64,000 bases of DNA, taken from assembly GCA_964030475.1 (NCBI GenBank), contig CAXIPT010000056.1, forward strand, positions 1 to 64,000, in the 5' to 3' direction. A program made the translations under genes and the position numbers. Under the pieces are notes generated by a model. That model was not told where the DNA came from. It saw only the letters and a list, made by a program, of their open reading frames with translations, and searched no databases. How positions within the stretch are numbered: the first letter of the stretch is position 1; every line of letters begins with the position of its first letter. This document shows positions 1 to 9,530 of the stretch, one piece after another. The stretch comes from Tethya wilhelma. Lineage: Eukaryota > Porifera > Demospongiae > Tethyida > Tethyidae.

Positions 1-335
1 TAGTTACATCATGGATGTTCCGAGAGCTATAATATCCATGGTTACATGTACACTATCAGCATGGATATTATAGCTTCTATGCTATCAGTGAAGCATCTCA
101 GGAGTCTGGAGTACTTGTTTTGCTCATCTTTTTATAATGACAACTACATAACAAACCTGAAAGTAGTCTATTCATCTGAAGACTGAAAGGTTACAGAGAC
201 TTCAGTACAACCTGAAATCTTCAGGTAAAGCAGGCAGTGAACGTTCAGATTCCAAATAATGCACACTTGTTATCTGGAAAAGGGTCGTTAACTGGATTTC
301 CCAAGTAGCTGATGAATTATTAATGAGTATAGAAA
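1..335. other. Non-coding stretch, short inverted repeat
   Basis: No gene is supported here. An imperfect inverted repeat around positions 28-85 pairs gctataatatccat with atggatattatagc. A related string recurs near 33841-33866 at the edge of another repeat, so this is probably a repeat edge. Confidence 0.4.
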
Positions 336-400
336 TGAATGGCTGCCATACGGAGAAGTCGCTTTTCGTCTAGAAAGACGAATAACCGATGCAATGAAAG
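336..400 (-). repeat. R1 repeat tail fragment
   Basis: This is the tail of a repeat family (called R1 here) in reverse orientation. It carries the marker of a mutated CGAAAAGCGCC next to CCATATGGCCGCCAT. Better copies of the tail lie at 45475-45560, 49290-49330 and 49838-49870. Confidence 0.5.
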
Positions 401-1037
401 GCACCATATGCATGGTGCACAACCCTCGGCGTATATACACTGTGATACACACTGTCTATGCAATACAATATTTATAGCATGCATTATAATGAGGCAATGA
501 GGAAGGATATCGAGGCATGATTGTACGTATACTGTCAGCATTGCAATCTCATGTAAAACACACTTTCTATACTTTACTGCAGCTGTATAACATCGAGGCT
601 GGCAATGCATGCAGACTATACTGTTGCATGGGCGTGGCTACTTAGGCAACGTCGCGATCATAATATTATCAAAAGCTATCTTGCTGCAGAGTTTGCAAAA
701 CATAAGCGCTTGGACTAGAAATACTCTGTTACGTCTAAGCATTTATACTAGAGTCAGTGTTGCTATCTCAGACTTCCAGTGTTCTAGCAAGGTGCAGCTA
801 GCACACGATCAGGCAACTCTCGTTAGCTCGCTATATACGTATACGTAGTGCTAGTGGGTGGGGCCACGTAGCCAAAATGGCCGCCCGAGCGATGGCTCGG
901 ACTGAAAATCCTGGCATAGCTCAAGAACTATAAGCTTTTAGCTTCTGATACACATATTTTTTTTAGATGAACATCAGTACTCCATGCTTATGTCCTTAAT
1001 TTTCAGAGCAGACTTGCTGTTCTTCAGATTAAGAGTG

Positions 1038-1038
<1 letters not shown>
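401..1038. other. Intergenic, no supported gene
   Basis: Only short open frames without recognisable domains are present. I see no gene. Confidence 0.4.

Positions 1039-1076
<38 letters not shown>
1039..1076. repeat. (AC)n microsatellite
   Basis: Nineteen uninterrupted AC dinucleotides, lying inside or beside an R1 repeat copy. Confidence 0.95.
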
Positions 1077-1080
<4 letters not shown>

Positions 1081-1458
1081 AAAACGACTACTATAACCCT
1101 TTCGGCGTGTTTCACACGCCGAGGGTTAAAAAGCACGTGAAGACAAAGAAACCAAGTAAATTCGTTCAAGAATCAGCTTCTGAAAGTGAGCAGTCTTTGA
1201 GAAAAGTCTTGCCAACATAGAAGAATAAGAAGAAGATGGAGAAAATTGGAGGTTTGGCATATTTTTGTTAAGTACTTTAGTGATGGTTTTAGGCCATGTT
1301 TTTAGGCTCATTAGAAAGAGAATGAGCTAATAGGTAGCTTTAGAAGCCTTATAGTGCTAAGCACTCATTTTTTGCCGAGTTATTAGCATGAATATTTGTA
1401 TTGCGCTAATGGGCCATCCGTGCCATTCCTATGTACCCAGTACTACCGTACTGAGTAT
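1077..1458 (-). repeat. R1 repeat copy
   Basis: Reverse-oriented copy of the R1 family. It runs from the tail side (GAATCAGCTTCTGAAAGTGA near 1170) to the terminal palindrome CCCAGTACTACCGTACTGAG at 1436-1455. It has no coding capacity. It ends about 16 bp before the Tigger/pogo element. Confidence 0.75.
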
Positions 1459-1608
1459 GACGTAATAGATACTACAGTGGAACCTCGATTATCCGAATCT
1501 CGCTTATCCGAACGCTCGACTATCCGAACGGAGCTCTGAAAGTCAATTTGCTTAATTAGAACACATGCACGCGCACGCGCCAGAAGCACATGTTGCCAAA
1601 AGAAAACA

Positions 1609-3403
1609 ATGGCTCAGTGTGTGGCTAGCTCTACCACAAAAAAAAAAAGCGGAAGAGAGTTGTCTTGTCCATTGAAGACAAAGTAAAAATCTTGGAGTTG
1701 ATTGATAAGTCTGTTTCTTACACTATTATCGCGGATAGGTTTGGAATAGGACGGACTACAATCAGTGACTTAAAGAAGAACAAGCAGAAAATTATCTCTT
1801 TCAAGAGAGAAATGGTTGAAATGGGAATGAAAAAGCAAGCTAAAACAACGAAGTTAGGTGATGACAAGCAACTAGATCAAGCTTTGTACCTATGGTTCAA
1901 ACAAAAGAGAATGGAAGGTGTACCTGTTACTGGTCCATTGCTGTGTGCAAAGGCACTAGAACTCAGCAAAAGTCTCAGGGGTGAAACCAAGTTTTGTGCA
2001 AGTGAGGGCTAGAAATGGAGATTTTGCCAGCGCCACGGAATTTGCCAACTGTCTGTACAGGGGGAGAAGCTTTCTGCTGATAAAGAAGAAGCTGATGATT
2101 TTTTTTACCTAATTTCAGGTTGTTAGTTAAAATGAAACAGTTTTCCCTAAACCAGATTTTCAACTGTGATGAAACTGACCTTATTTTTCGACTTCTACCA
2201 AATGTCACTCTTGGTGGAAGTTTTGAAAAATCAGCCTCTGGAAGGAAAAAATCCAAGGAACGTGTGACATTGAATTTGTGTTCAAATGCTTCAGGTACAA
2301 TCAAATTACCTTTGCACATGATTGGCAAAGCCAAAAGACCACGGTGCTTTCGAGATATGGACATGAAATTATTACCAGTGAAATATACAAATCAGAAAAA
2401 TGCGTGGATGACAAGTGACCAATTTATGGAATGGTTTCACAATGATTTTGTACCCTATGTCATCAAAGAATTGAAAGGACTAGGAGAAAAGCCAACTGCT
2501 GTTTTGCTGCTTGATAATTGCTCTGCCCATCCCGAACCTGAAGTTTTGGTTAGTTCAGATGGTGCAATCTTTGCGAAGTTCTTGCCACCTAATGTTACAT
2601 CACTAATTCAGCCGATGGACCAAGGTGTTATTGAATCTGTCAAGAGAAGATACAAATCAAAGTTATTGCGGAGACTTGTCATTGAAGACGAAGCTGGTGT
2701 GTCAGTTGTTGAGTTTCTGAAGGGAATCAATCTAAAAGTCGTTACTAATCTAATTCATGAGTCATGGACAGAAATTAGCTCAACTACACTTCGAAAATCA
2801 TGGCGGAAAATTCTTCCAATGACCCCAAGTTCACCTACAGATATACCTGCACTGAAGACGTTGTACTCAATGGCAGTACCTAATGAGGAAGACTTGACCC
2901 CAACCAAGTCAGATAAGAATGCGACCCACCGTGGATCAGCCTTATGGTGTGGCATTAGAATGCGAATTGCTCACTCTGAGACAAGTACTGTAACAGGAGT
3001 CTCAGATGATGTCGATGATGTTGGAATTCATGTTTTTGAAACTCTCTTCAGTGAACTAGGTGTTGAGATAGAATCTGACGAAATTATTGACTGGCTTGAT
3101 AGTGATGTTAATGACAGTGGGGTGCAGATATATACTGATGCAGAGATTTGTGAGTTGGTATCTCACTCACAAACCTGTGACAACACTGAATCCGACTGTG
3201 ATGAATCTTCTGATGAGGAAGAAATTCCTGTGATATCCAATGGTGATGCAGCTCGCTTTTTTGGATTGTGTTTAACCTGGCTCGAAAGTCAACCTGAAGC
3301 TACAGTGTACAACACATCTGTTTTAAGAGAATTGCAATCTCTTGCTGCCAGGAAGAGGATGGACTCCTTGAAACAAACTAAAATTAGTAGTTACTTTCAG
3401 TAA
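1609..3403 (+). pseudogene. Tigger/pogo transposase (DDE_1), frameshifted
   Basis: Cut-and-paste transposase relic. The likely ATG is at 1609, followed by a basic Lys run. The frame is lost in an 11-A homopolymer (1638-1648) and recovers by about 1665 with a CENP-B/Psq-type helix-turn-helix region (KVKILELIDKS..). A further break near 1985-2110 removes the second DNA-binding half. The catalytic part is one long open frame, 2120-3403. It holds NCDETDL (first Asp), LLLDNCSAHP (second Asp) and QPMDQGVIESVKRRYKSKLL (third Asp), the DDD signature of pogo-type enzymes. The C-terminus is acidic and ends in a KQTKISSYFQ-like tail, as is common in Tigger proteins. With only the DNA-binding half damaged, it probably makes no complete enzyme. 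Homopolymer miscalls could explain one of the breaks. Confidence 0.88.
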
Positions 3404-3606
3404 ATCAGGTACCAAGTTCTCTTGTATTGCATGTCATGTTTTAGTGTTTTTTAAAGTGTGTATAAAATTTAAATAATTATTATGAACATCACCAAAAAAA
3501 TTACAGTTCAATTCATAATCATGTATAATTTATACATGTATAATACATGTACAGACTCACATATGCATGAATTCACATATATAGAAGAGTCACATATTGT
3601 ATATAC
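3404..3606. other. Gap between the two convergent pogo-element genes
   Basis: AT-rich, with several copies of TACATGTA-like strings. No gene seen. It probably holds both 3' ends. Confidence 0.4.
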
Positions 3607-4074
3607 CTAATATGGACAAGATTGTGTTTCTCTTCCCACACTCGAGTTCTTTCTTCTGAGTGACCTCTTCAATTCTTCAACAAGCTCAGGCTTTCCCTGC
3701 ATTTTATATGTGCATGGAACCTCCAGTCCTCTGCCTCTCTTCCTCTCCCCAGTCACCACACTGCTTATCTGTCCTCCCTTAGACAAAAACGTCCAGAAAA
3801 TCTTTGACAATTCCCGTGGTACACGGCCAACGATCACACCATCTCTCTTCACAGTTGTGGCATAAAAATCATGGCTGTTTCCTCACTCCTGCTCCAGAAA
3901 TAGCTCTTCATCTACATAGGGAGTCCATATATCTTTGTATACGTGATGTCCACGTATCACACTGTCTACAGTAAAGCTTGAAACTGCCATAAACTGAGCT
4001 TGAAGCTTGAAACTGCCACGTGCGTACGCAGTTGCATGCACGGATTCTATATCACGCCCACCTAGTTTATTCAC
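3607..4074 (-). pseudogene. HIRAN-like domain ORF inside the pogo element
   Basis: Minus-strand frame of about 155 codons, interrupted by one in-frame TGA near residue 64 (about 3880-3883). From the second third it reads VDSVIRGHHVYKDIWTPYV, then, after the stop, HDFYATTVKRDGVIVGRVPR and LEVPCTYKM. This is the pattern I associate with HIRAN-like proteins, which in Rad5/HLTF bind single-stranded 3' DNA ends. Assignment is by pattern, not by search. The frame lies wholly between the transposon ends, convergent with the transposase, so it travels with the element. A role as an accessory factor that recognises DNA ends or repair intermediates is inference. The same domain is common as stand-alone genes in cnidarian and sponge genomes, so capture of a host gene is another reading. 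Confidence 0.65.
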
Positions 4075-4160
4075 TTCACTTATCCGAACAAATTCGGTTA
4101 TTCGAACACCGGAAATTAGTCTCTGCCCGGAGGTGTTCGGATAATCGAGGTTCCACTGTA

Positions 4161-4336
4161 AAGGGAAATTGGCCTCAATAAACTGATAGAGGTGTGAAAG
4201 TTACAAACACATTCACAACAGATCCTTTGATGTCCAGCCCTCTTCTAAACCAAACAAAACATGGATGGAATGGTTTCCACAAAGTAACTAGTACCTTACA
4301 CCCTCTGTCATGCCACTCAATTGAGTAGTACACACA
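4161..4336 (-). pseudogene. Fragment of cysteine-rich multi-pass membrane gene
   Basis: Matches the minus-strand genes at 11.9-12.1 kb and 14.8-15.0 kb almost base for base, for example GATCCTTTGATGTCCAGCCC and ACACCCTCTGTCATGCCACT. It covers only the central part, around the HDRGCKVLV..WKPFHPC segment. Its right edge meets the Penelope-like element at about 4337, and its left edge meets the pogo transposon. It is a broken paralogue, not a gene. Confidence 0.8.
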
Positions 4337-4345
4337 GCAGTCATT

Positions 4346-4390
4346 TCTTCCTGCTGATGAAGACTACTGGTCGAAACATGTTCGGGAAGA
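4346..4390 (+). ncRNA. Hammerhead ribozyme-like motif (minimal, type I layout)
   Basis: Read directly, the core CTGATGA is at 4354-4360 and GAAA at 4373-4376. Stem I is 8 bp (4346-4353 with 4383-4390, seven Watson-Crick pairs and one G-U). Stem II is GAC/GTC (4362-4364 with 4370-4372) around a TACTG loop. Stem III is only 2 bp (A4376-T4381, C4377-G4380) with a 2-nt loop. The expected cut is after the GTT triplet, between 4382 and 4383. Minimal hammerheads with 1-2 bp stem III are established in Penelope-like retroelements, and this one sits just upstream of such an ORF. An extra unpaired A at 4361 before stem II could weaken it. Activity is not shown. Confidence 0.7.
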
Positions 4391-4462
4391 CTGAACCAGA
4401 AGACTGAAGAACACCCAACCCAAGGAGAACAGGAGGCCTGAAGGTCCAACAATAAACTGATT

Positions 4463-5389
4463 ATGTCGAGCAAAACGGCTACCAATGGTGGACAGGAAGC
4501 CGTCCAAAATTGCTCCCAACCGGAAAGTTTAAACATTATGATACCAGTTAAAAGCCAGACCGAAGAGATGGTCAGCCAAAAGATGCTAAACAGAGCTCAC
4601 AATCTACGGGAGCATCAGCCTGGTACACCACCGCCCACACCTGGCGACCCTTTACCAACAACTACAAATGATAGCCAAATTGAGAAAGAACAGAATATTA
4701 TCAAGCCCATTGAATCATCCATGGTACTGGGAGAAATGCCAAACTGGGCAGATGCTTCACCAAGTGTAGAAGATATGCAACCAGATAATTTCATTATACA
4801 TCAAATGACACAATACAGAGATATTAAACAAAAAGATGACATTCAAGATGAAGGAATAAACGGAGAACAAGAGACATCCAACGTATCAGAGAAACACCAC
4901 GGTCAGAGAGAAGAAAGCATGGAACGTCACGAGTCTGCAGATCCCAGGGCAGCACACCAAGAACTCACTAGACGACTGGAGGAAATAAGTAAGCAAATTT
5001 ACACAACTTTAATAATCTTAACTAAAGCTAACCACCACAAGAAATTCATGGAAAACTGTCTGATAGCCAGAAAGCCACCAAAGGGCCTATCTATATGGTG
5101 CCAACCACATATTTACCGTTCAAATACAGATGTTGAAACTGAATGGCACAAAATCCAAAAAGTAACCACAATGAAACTTACAAAACTTCTCGTAAGGCAC
5201 TATACAAATGTAATCAAGCAACACAAACAAATAATCAACCAAATCCAGGATGAAATGCTGCCAATCAGCACAAATAGCCAAAACTTGGTCACAGAATGGA
5301 ACAAAATATACAGGAATGCACTGAACAAAGTAAAACCACTCAGAGAAAAACTAAAACGAAACAGACTCAAGAAACTCAAACGCCTATAG
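4463..5389 (+). CDS. ORF of Penelope-like element, N-terminal type, no RT
   Basis: An intact 308-aa frame. Residues 1-150 are polar and disordered, rich in Gln, Glu, Pro and Thr. Residues about 155-305 are alpha-helical and basic, with TLIILTKANHHKKFMENC, RKPPKGLSIWCQPHI and a Lys-rich C-terminus RLKKLKRL. This resembles the helical region that precedes the reverse transcriptase in Penelope-like elements, but no catalytic domain is present. It may encode a nucleic-acid-binding protein. The last 215 nt (5175-5389) are repeated exactly at 8540-8754, which I attribute to contig overlap. I do not recognise a precise family. Confidence 0.5.
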   Translation: MSSKTATNGGQEAVQNCSQPESLNIMIPVKSQTEEMVSQKMLNRAHNLREHQPGTPPPTPGDPLPTTTNDSQIEKEQNIIKPIESSMVLGEMPNWADASPSVEDMQPDNFIIHQMTQYRDIKQKDDIQDEGINGEQETSNVSEKHHGQREESMERHESADPRAAHQELTRRLEEISKQIYTTLIILTKANHHKKFMENCLIARKPPKGLSIWCQPHIYRSNTDVETEWHKIQKVTTMKLTKLLVRHYTNVIKQHKQIINQIQDEMLPISTNSQNLVTEWNKIYRNALNKVKPLREKLKRNRLKKLKRL

Positions 5390-5430
5390 ACCAAGAACAG
5401 CATAGACAATGAAAATACTATAGCTGTTAC
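5175..5430 (+). repeat. 256-bp segment repeated at 8540-8795 (contig overlap)
   Basis: Identical to 8540-8795, and both copies abut a single N (5431 and 8539). This is the signature of unmerged overlapping contig ends, with the 5432-8538 contig placed between them. Confidence 0.85.
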
Positions 5431-5431
5431 N

Positions 5432-6289
5432 TCAGGATCAAGTATGGTTTCAACGATTTGCTTTGTATTGAAATTCTTTTTCTGGCATACAAAGATAGGG
5501 AGATCTTTTCTATCACAATGATACTCAATTGCAGTATCAGCAAGAGATATTTTTCTGCAAAATAAAGATTCCAGATAATGCACACCAAGGGAGTGACAAA
5601 TATAGCTAGTAGTAATCAATCTGCTTCTGTTGCAGGTATACTGGTAAGTGTCGACAACGCTACATGCTGTACTTATTGTACTGTCAACACTGACTTCAGT
5701 TGAAAGAAGATTAAACCAACAAAATCTGCTTTGATTATAACCATAATAAATTTGGACACACCAGAGCTACATACTGATGATAAGCAGATGCTTGTAACAG
5801 AGAGCAACTGACCTTTTTTTGATGGGTGAAGTGGATTTTGAGTATCTTCTTCTGTCGAAAAATAAGTCCTCATCAGAGCTATATTAGAACATACATAAAT
5901 CTGAGTCAGAGTTAGCTACACAAACTTGAAGTAACAAACTAAATTACCTTGCATTTGATTCTGATTCATTTCTTTCTCTGTAAATAAATAAAAAACGTTT
6001 CAGCTAAATTTAGATTCAGTTAACTTAATAGAGAGTATTACCGTTTTAGAGAGAGGCTTTTTTCAAAGTCAGCACAGCCTCTGCATTATATGGAAAAGTA
6101 ATCCAAGAGTTAAAAAATCATGCGCTGACACTGACAAACTTGGCATGTAAAACACACGTGCAACATGAAAAATAAAGTTGAGTCATGCAGTTCGACTTAC
6201 AACTTTGCTTCAGCACTGTCGGGATGAAAATCTAGGTCATCTTCGCTTGAAATTTCAATAGGATCCTCAAAAGAACCAGCGTTGGCCAT
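5432..6289 (-). CDS. Spliced gene with acidic SIM-like N-terminus, product unknown
   Basis: Three exons splice in one consistent frame on the minus strand. Exon 1 is 6201-6289 (ATG at 6289, donor GTAAGT). Exon 2 is 5948-5977 (acceptor ACAG, donor GTAATT). Exon 3 is 5813-5878 (acceptor ATAG, donor GTCAGT). The start reads MANAGSFEDPIEISSEDDLD, whose PIEIS plus acidic run looks like a SUMO-interacting motif. Later exons are less certain, but an open segment at about 5432-5570 reads SLADTAIEYHCDRKDLPIF and runs into the N at 5431, so the 3' end is missing. A SUMO-pathway adaptor is one possibility; I do not assign a function. It lies downstream of the ankyrin gene on the same contig and strand. 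Confidence 0.6.
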
Positions 6290-6350
6290 CGATTCGTTTG
6301 GATTTAAACTAGAAATCAGACACTCATACAGCCATGTGTTTGCTGTAAGC

Positions 6351-6707
6351 TTAAATTGCGCAATCGCTGATCAGCTGATCAATTTTTTGTGCACGTGTGC
6401 GAATAGTTAGGTAAGGGTCGTTTTCCATTTTCCGCGTCCATTTCCGCGTCCACGTCCGTTTCCATTTTCCATTTCCGTCTTTTCCATTGACCCCATCCAC
6501 TCCACTCAGTCCCAGTGCCTCAGCTACACGACCCTCCCACTGCTCCATCACGTCAGCTATTGATCCCAGGTGAGTGAAGACACCATGGTGTTCAAAGTCA
6601 ATCTGCTTGTCTAGCTTCCAGCGGTTCTGTTCTGGAACTAGTTCACAGTAGGATTCAAGATCACAAGCTATACTTTCCATGATGGTAACGTTAGCTTTAC
6701 AAGGCAC
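6351..6707 (-). CDS. Hypothetical ORF, possible first exon
   Basis: 118 codons starting at ATG 6707, about 95 bp downstream (in the gene's sense) of a TGCGCATGCG promoter-like site. The first 75 residues look protein-like (MESIACDLESYCELVPEQ, then VMEQWEGRVAEALGLS, with a faint resemblance to the last helices of a death domain). The remainder is low complexity (repeated KWKRTW/TRKW) from a TTCCATTTCCGCGTCC tandem and is probably not coding. It could be the first exon of the gene whose ATG I placed at 6289, or a separate short gene. Function unknown. Confidence 0.35.
   Translation of the reverse strand: MPCKANVTIMESIACDLESYCELVPEQNRWKLDKQIDFEHHGVFTHLGSIADVMEQWEGRVAEALGLSGVDGVNGKDGNGKWKRTWTRKWTRKMENDPYLTIRTRAQKIDQLISDCAI
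6425..6487. repeat. Low-complexity TTTCCATTTTCCGCGTCC tandem
   Basis: Several imperfect copies of a pyrimidine-rich TTTCC-A/G-CGTCC unit, on the plus strand, inside the hypothetical ORF. Confidence 0.7.
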
Positions 6708-6800
6708 TGTAGCTTTCTGAGCGATGGTCTGAGCTTGAGCAAGACAGGAAACACTGACTGAACTGAATGACCTGAACCCCGCCTTTCCCTGCTCATTTTA

Positions 6801-6810
6801 TGCGCATGCG
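6801..6810. promoter_or_regulatory. NRF-1-like palindromic site
   Basis: TGCGCATGCG, about 95 bp upstream of the minus-strand ATG at 6707. GCGCATGCG is the NRF-1 consensus core common in animal core promoters. Use here is inference. Confidence 0.4.
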
Positions 6811-6859
6811 TGCATGCCCACCACCAATTACTTACTGGTGACTGTCAACACATAAGGGA

Positions 6860-7160
6860 TAAAGCAACTGTGTATACTGTTAAACAAAAGTCTGGTAGTG
6901 GTCAGTTATTGCAAGGTTATTGACCATCTGTCTCAGCAAACTGATTTTGTACTGTGTTTAGTTGAGAAAATTGAAAGGGTAACTATTGTAATAATTCATT
7001 GAAAATAATAATCATAGCAAACACACACTAGCTATTTGGGACTTACAAACACAACAGTGACCTATATAATATAATTATATACATATATACTCTTAGAATA
7101 CACTCCTAAACCACTTGAAAACAGTCATAATCAATGAGTATTAATTTTCATGAGTGAAAA
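6860..7160. other. Intergenic spacer, no gene seen
   Basis: AT-rich spacer between the promoter region at 6.8 kb and the 3' end of the ankyrin gene. Confidence 0.5.
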
Positions 7161-7161
7161 A

Positions 7162-7999
7162 TTATTTAAATTGACTTGTGTCTAGCTCTTCACTGACCCC
7201 CTGTGATTGTATGCTGGTAGCTTCCCTCTTCCTAGCTCTCTCTGGTAAGAGATAGTCAGCAATCTTTTTTAAGAGTGTCTTGCTATATGTGGTCCTATTC
7301 AGCAACTTCTGAGCAGCTTTAAGTACATGTTCTCTGGTTTCCTAGAAAAAAATAATACGCCGTCGGATGGATTCCCAAATTCCCTGAATGTAGCTTGATT
7401 ACAATGAATATAATACCTCAGACTGTGGAGTTGACAATGTGGTTTGAGTTGCTGTTTCCTCAGTGGAAATTTCTTTCTTCATTTGTCGACTGAGTAGGTC
7501 AATCACCTCAGTGTGGTGGTATGTCCTAGCCGTGTCCAGAGGGGTTATACCATTCTTTAATGGAACAAAATTATATGCAGTAAGTTAGCAGGAACTGTGA
7601 GTGCAAGTAGCCTCGTACCCAGGCTCTGAGTCTCTTTTAATTGACCTTACACTAACAGGGAGAGCCTGGGTATATATGAGTCTAAGTGGAAGTATTATTG
7701 TAAATACCTTATCTTTGAAGTCCACTTTAGCTCCATGGTCAACCAGAAGACTGACAAGCTCCACATTACCATCCTTAGAGGCAAAGAAGAGTGGAGTCCA
7801 GAGGGTTTCCTATTGTAGTGCAGTTGAGCAAACATAGTATTACGTAATCATTACAGATATCGATATATTATTAATAACATGACGACATATATACTAATAC
7901 ATTCTCAGCCATGTTGGGGTCAGCACCAGCTTGAAGAAGAGTCCTCACCGAACCAACATCTCCTTTCTGAGTTGATGCCGTCAGAGCTGTAAAACCATC
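7162..7999 (-). CDS. Ankyrin-repeat protein, C-terminal exons
   Basis: Four minus-strand exons with correct GT/AG borders, all phase 0: 7901-7999 (33 codons), 7708-7809 (34), 7417-7554 (46) and 7162-7341 (60 including TAA). The first three are ankyrin repeats: GFTALTASTQKGDVGSV..LLQAGADPN, then TPLFFASKDGNVELVSLLVD, then GITPLDTARTYHHTEVIDLL. The 33/34-codon exons match one ankyrin repeat each. The last exon is a helical, basic tail ending LDTSQFK. Ankyrin repeats bind protein partners; the specific role is unknown. Further N-terminal exons should lie beyond 8000 but are not visible before the contig end at 8538, so the gene is 5'-partial. No damage was seen. Confidence 0.88.
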
Positions 8000-8538
8000 C
8001 TGCATGAATAAGCATGTAGTCAGTACATACGACTGTCACAATAGATTGCACCATGAAGAAGTTTATGTATATGCATGTGCTTTAGTCTCATTGGCTAGAC
8101 ATTAAAAAAGAATGAAGAAAAAGAACATCTGGTAACTGTACAGGCAACTTTCCATGGGCTACAAACTCCCAGGATCACTCAGCTGTGTCCAATAGTGATT
8201 TAACTTAAACCACAGTGCCTTAAATAGAGTCACATGAGGGTTGCTTTAAACCGCGGATACATCCCGATAACGTGTGATATAAGTGTTTTCTGTACCGTGT
8301 GTGGGTGGGTTAAAGCACTGTCAGGCGCTTCGCGCCATCAGGCTTCATGCTTCAAACGAGATACATCCAGCACATGCATAATTATAACTATTATGAGATT
8401 AAGACGAGTTTGGTCACCAGAATAACTTATATACATGGGAAGGTGTCAGATGGTCACTAACAACCAATACCAAGGGGTTAAAATTGGCAACATCTTAATT
8501 ACGCATGGTAGACATTGCACCACCATGCATGGATGACC
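8000..8538. other. Upstream of ankyrin exons to contig end, no gene seen
   Basis: No further ankyrin exon is recognisable. The sequence ends at the N at 8539. Confidence 0.4.
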
Positions 8539-8539
8539 N

Positions 8540-8795
8540 AACTTACAAAACTTCTCGTAAGGCACTATACAAATGTAATCAAGCAACACAAACAAATAAT
8601 CAACCAAATCCAGGATGAAATGCTGCCAATCAGCACAAATAGCCAAAACTTGGTCACAGAATGGAACAAAATATACAGGAATGCACTGAACAAAGTAAAA
8701 CCACTCAGAGAAAAACTAAAACGAAACAGACTCAAGAAACTCAAACGCCTATAGACCAAGAACAGCATAGACAATGAAAATACTATAGCTGTTAC
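8540..8795 (+). repeat. Second copy of the 256-bp contig-overlap segment
   Basis: Identical to 5175-5430. It contains the last 71 codons of the Penelope-like ORF. The 79-codon frame seen here is an artefact of the join. Confidence 0.85.
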
Positions 8796-9070
8796 TCTTA
8801 TTGATAATTATTTTGTTTGTGAAAATTATAAAAAATTATTAATTAATGACAAACTGTTAAAGAAGCAAGAATAGTTAACACGAGCAGCTCCCTAGCTCCC
8901 ATAACCAACTAACCGCTAAAGCACTCACATAGGAAAAGCCATCTATACCGACAATACGGAGGCCGATTATCGGCACAGGCGCATGTAGTTCCCACCCATC
9001 CTGACTGTATCACTTTTAAATTGCTTCCATTAAATAAATACACATAAATCTGAGAGAACATTACTAGCAC
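8796..9070. other. Probable true continuation of the Penelope-like locus, no gene
   Basis: AT-rich, without a reverse-transcriptase signature. If the overlap is real, this follows base 5430 directly. Confidence 0.4.
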
Positions 9071-9292
9071 ATTCATGATAGGTGCATTTGCATTAATATG
9101 ACAAATGATGATAGAATCTATGAAAGTGTATTCAATAGGACTGGTCTGTTATGTAGTAAGTGTATGCCAGGATTGGGGCCAGTTGTTCAATTCAGAAGAA
9201 AGTGTGTGAAGTGTTTTGACAGTGGATACGGATGGCTCGTCTGCATTACAGTAGCACTGGGTCCAACCACCCTCTTTTGTATCATAGTTCAA
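9071..9292 (+). pseudogene. Inverted pair of membrane-gene fragments
   Basis: 9071-9105 resembles the antisense of the family (CATTTGCATTAAT as at 15247). 9120-9292 then encodes, on the plus strand, FNRTGLLCSKCMPGLGPVV, KCVKCFDSGYGWLVCITVAL and GPTTLFCIIV, the end of the Cys-rich ectodomain and the first membrane helix. The two pieces are in opposite orientation, so this is a rearranged remnant. Confidence 0.75.
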
Positions 9293-9530
9293 AAAAACAC
9301 AACAAAAACACTTACTGACAGACAATTTAACAAAGAGGACAAGAGGATCTAAAAAAATCCTGCACAGGAGTTTTCGTAAGATCAGCGTCGAAATAGCAAT
9401 TATGCAAGTAGCAAATGCATAACTTAACCTAAGCAGTTATCAGAAAAACTCATACATTATTAGTACTGCTCATCATAGAATTGAAACATAAATCAAATAA
9501 TTATTGTTCACAGTTGGTAATACGTACATT

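Larger units (their letters stand above)
1475..4158 (+). mobile_element. Tigger/pogo-type DNA transposon with intact ends
   Basis: The terminal inverted repeats are CAGTGGAACCTCGATTATCC at 1475 and its exact complement ending at 4158, with at least 23 bp matching. A TA dinucleotide lies directly outside both ends (1473-1474 and 4159-4160), the target duplication expected of the Tc1/mariner/pogo superfamily. Subterminal TTATCCGAA-like repeats follow the left end, and similar motifs precede the right end. Inside are a plus-strand transposase relic and, convergent to it, a minus-strand HIRAN-like ORF. The ends are much better preserved than the genes, so the element may still be mobilised in trans. 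The host repeat to the left is R1; to the right is a membrane-gene fragment. Confidence 0.93.
4337..5430 (+). mobile_element. Penelope-like retroelement, 5' part only
   Basis: Comprises the hammerhead-like motif, a roughly 70-bp leader and a 308-codon ORF. No reverse transcriptase or GIY-YIG domain follows before the contig join at 5431. The true continuation is probably at 8796 onward (see the duplicated 256 bp), where the sequence becomes AT-rich and non-coding. The element is therefore short or 3'-truncated. Class assignment rests on the ribozyme and the ORF style; a search with the 308-aa ORF would settle it. Confidence 0.55.

Noticed and set aside
984..1220. 78-codon frame on the plus strand
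   Set aside because: It reads through an AC microsatellite and R1 repeat; not conserved in other R1 copies.
5200..5619. 139-codon minus-strand frame
   Set aside because: Most of it is the antisense of the Penelope-like ORF and it crosses the N at 5431; only the 5432-5570 part may be a real exon of another gene.
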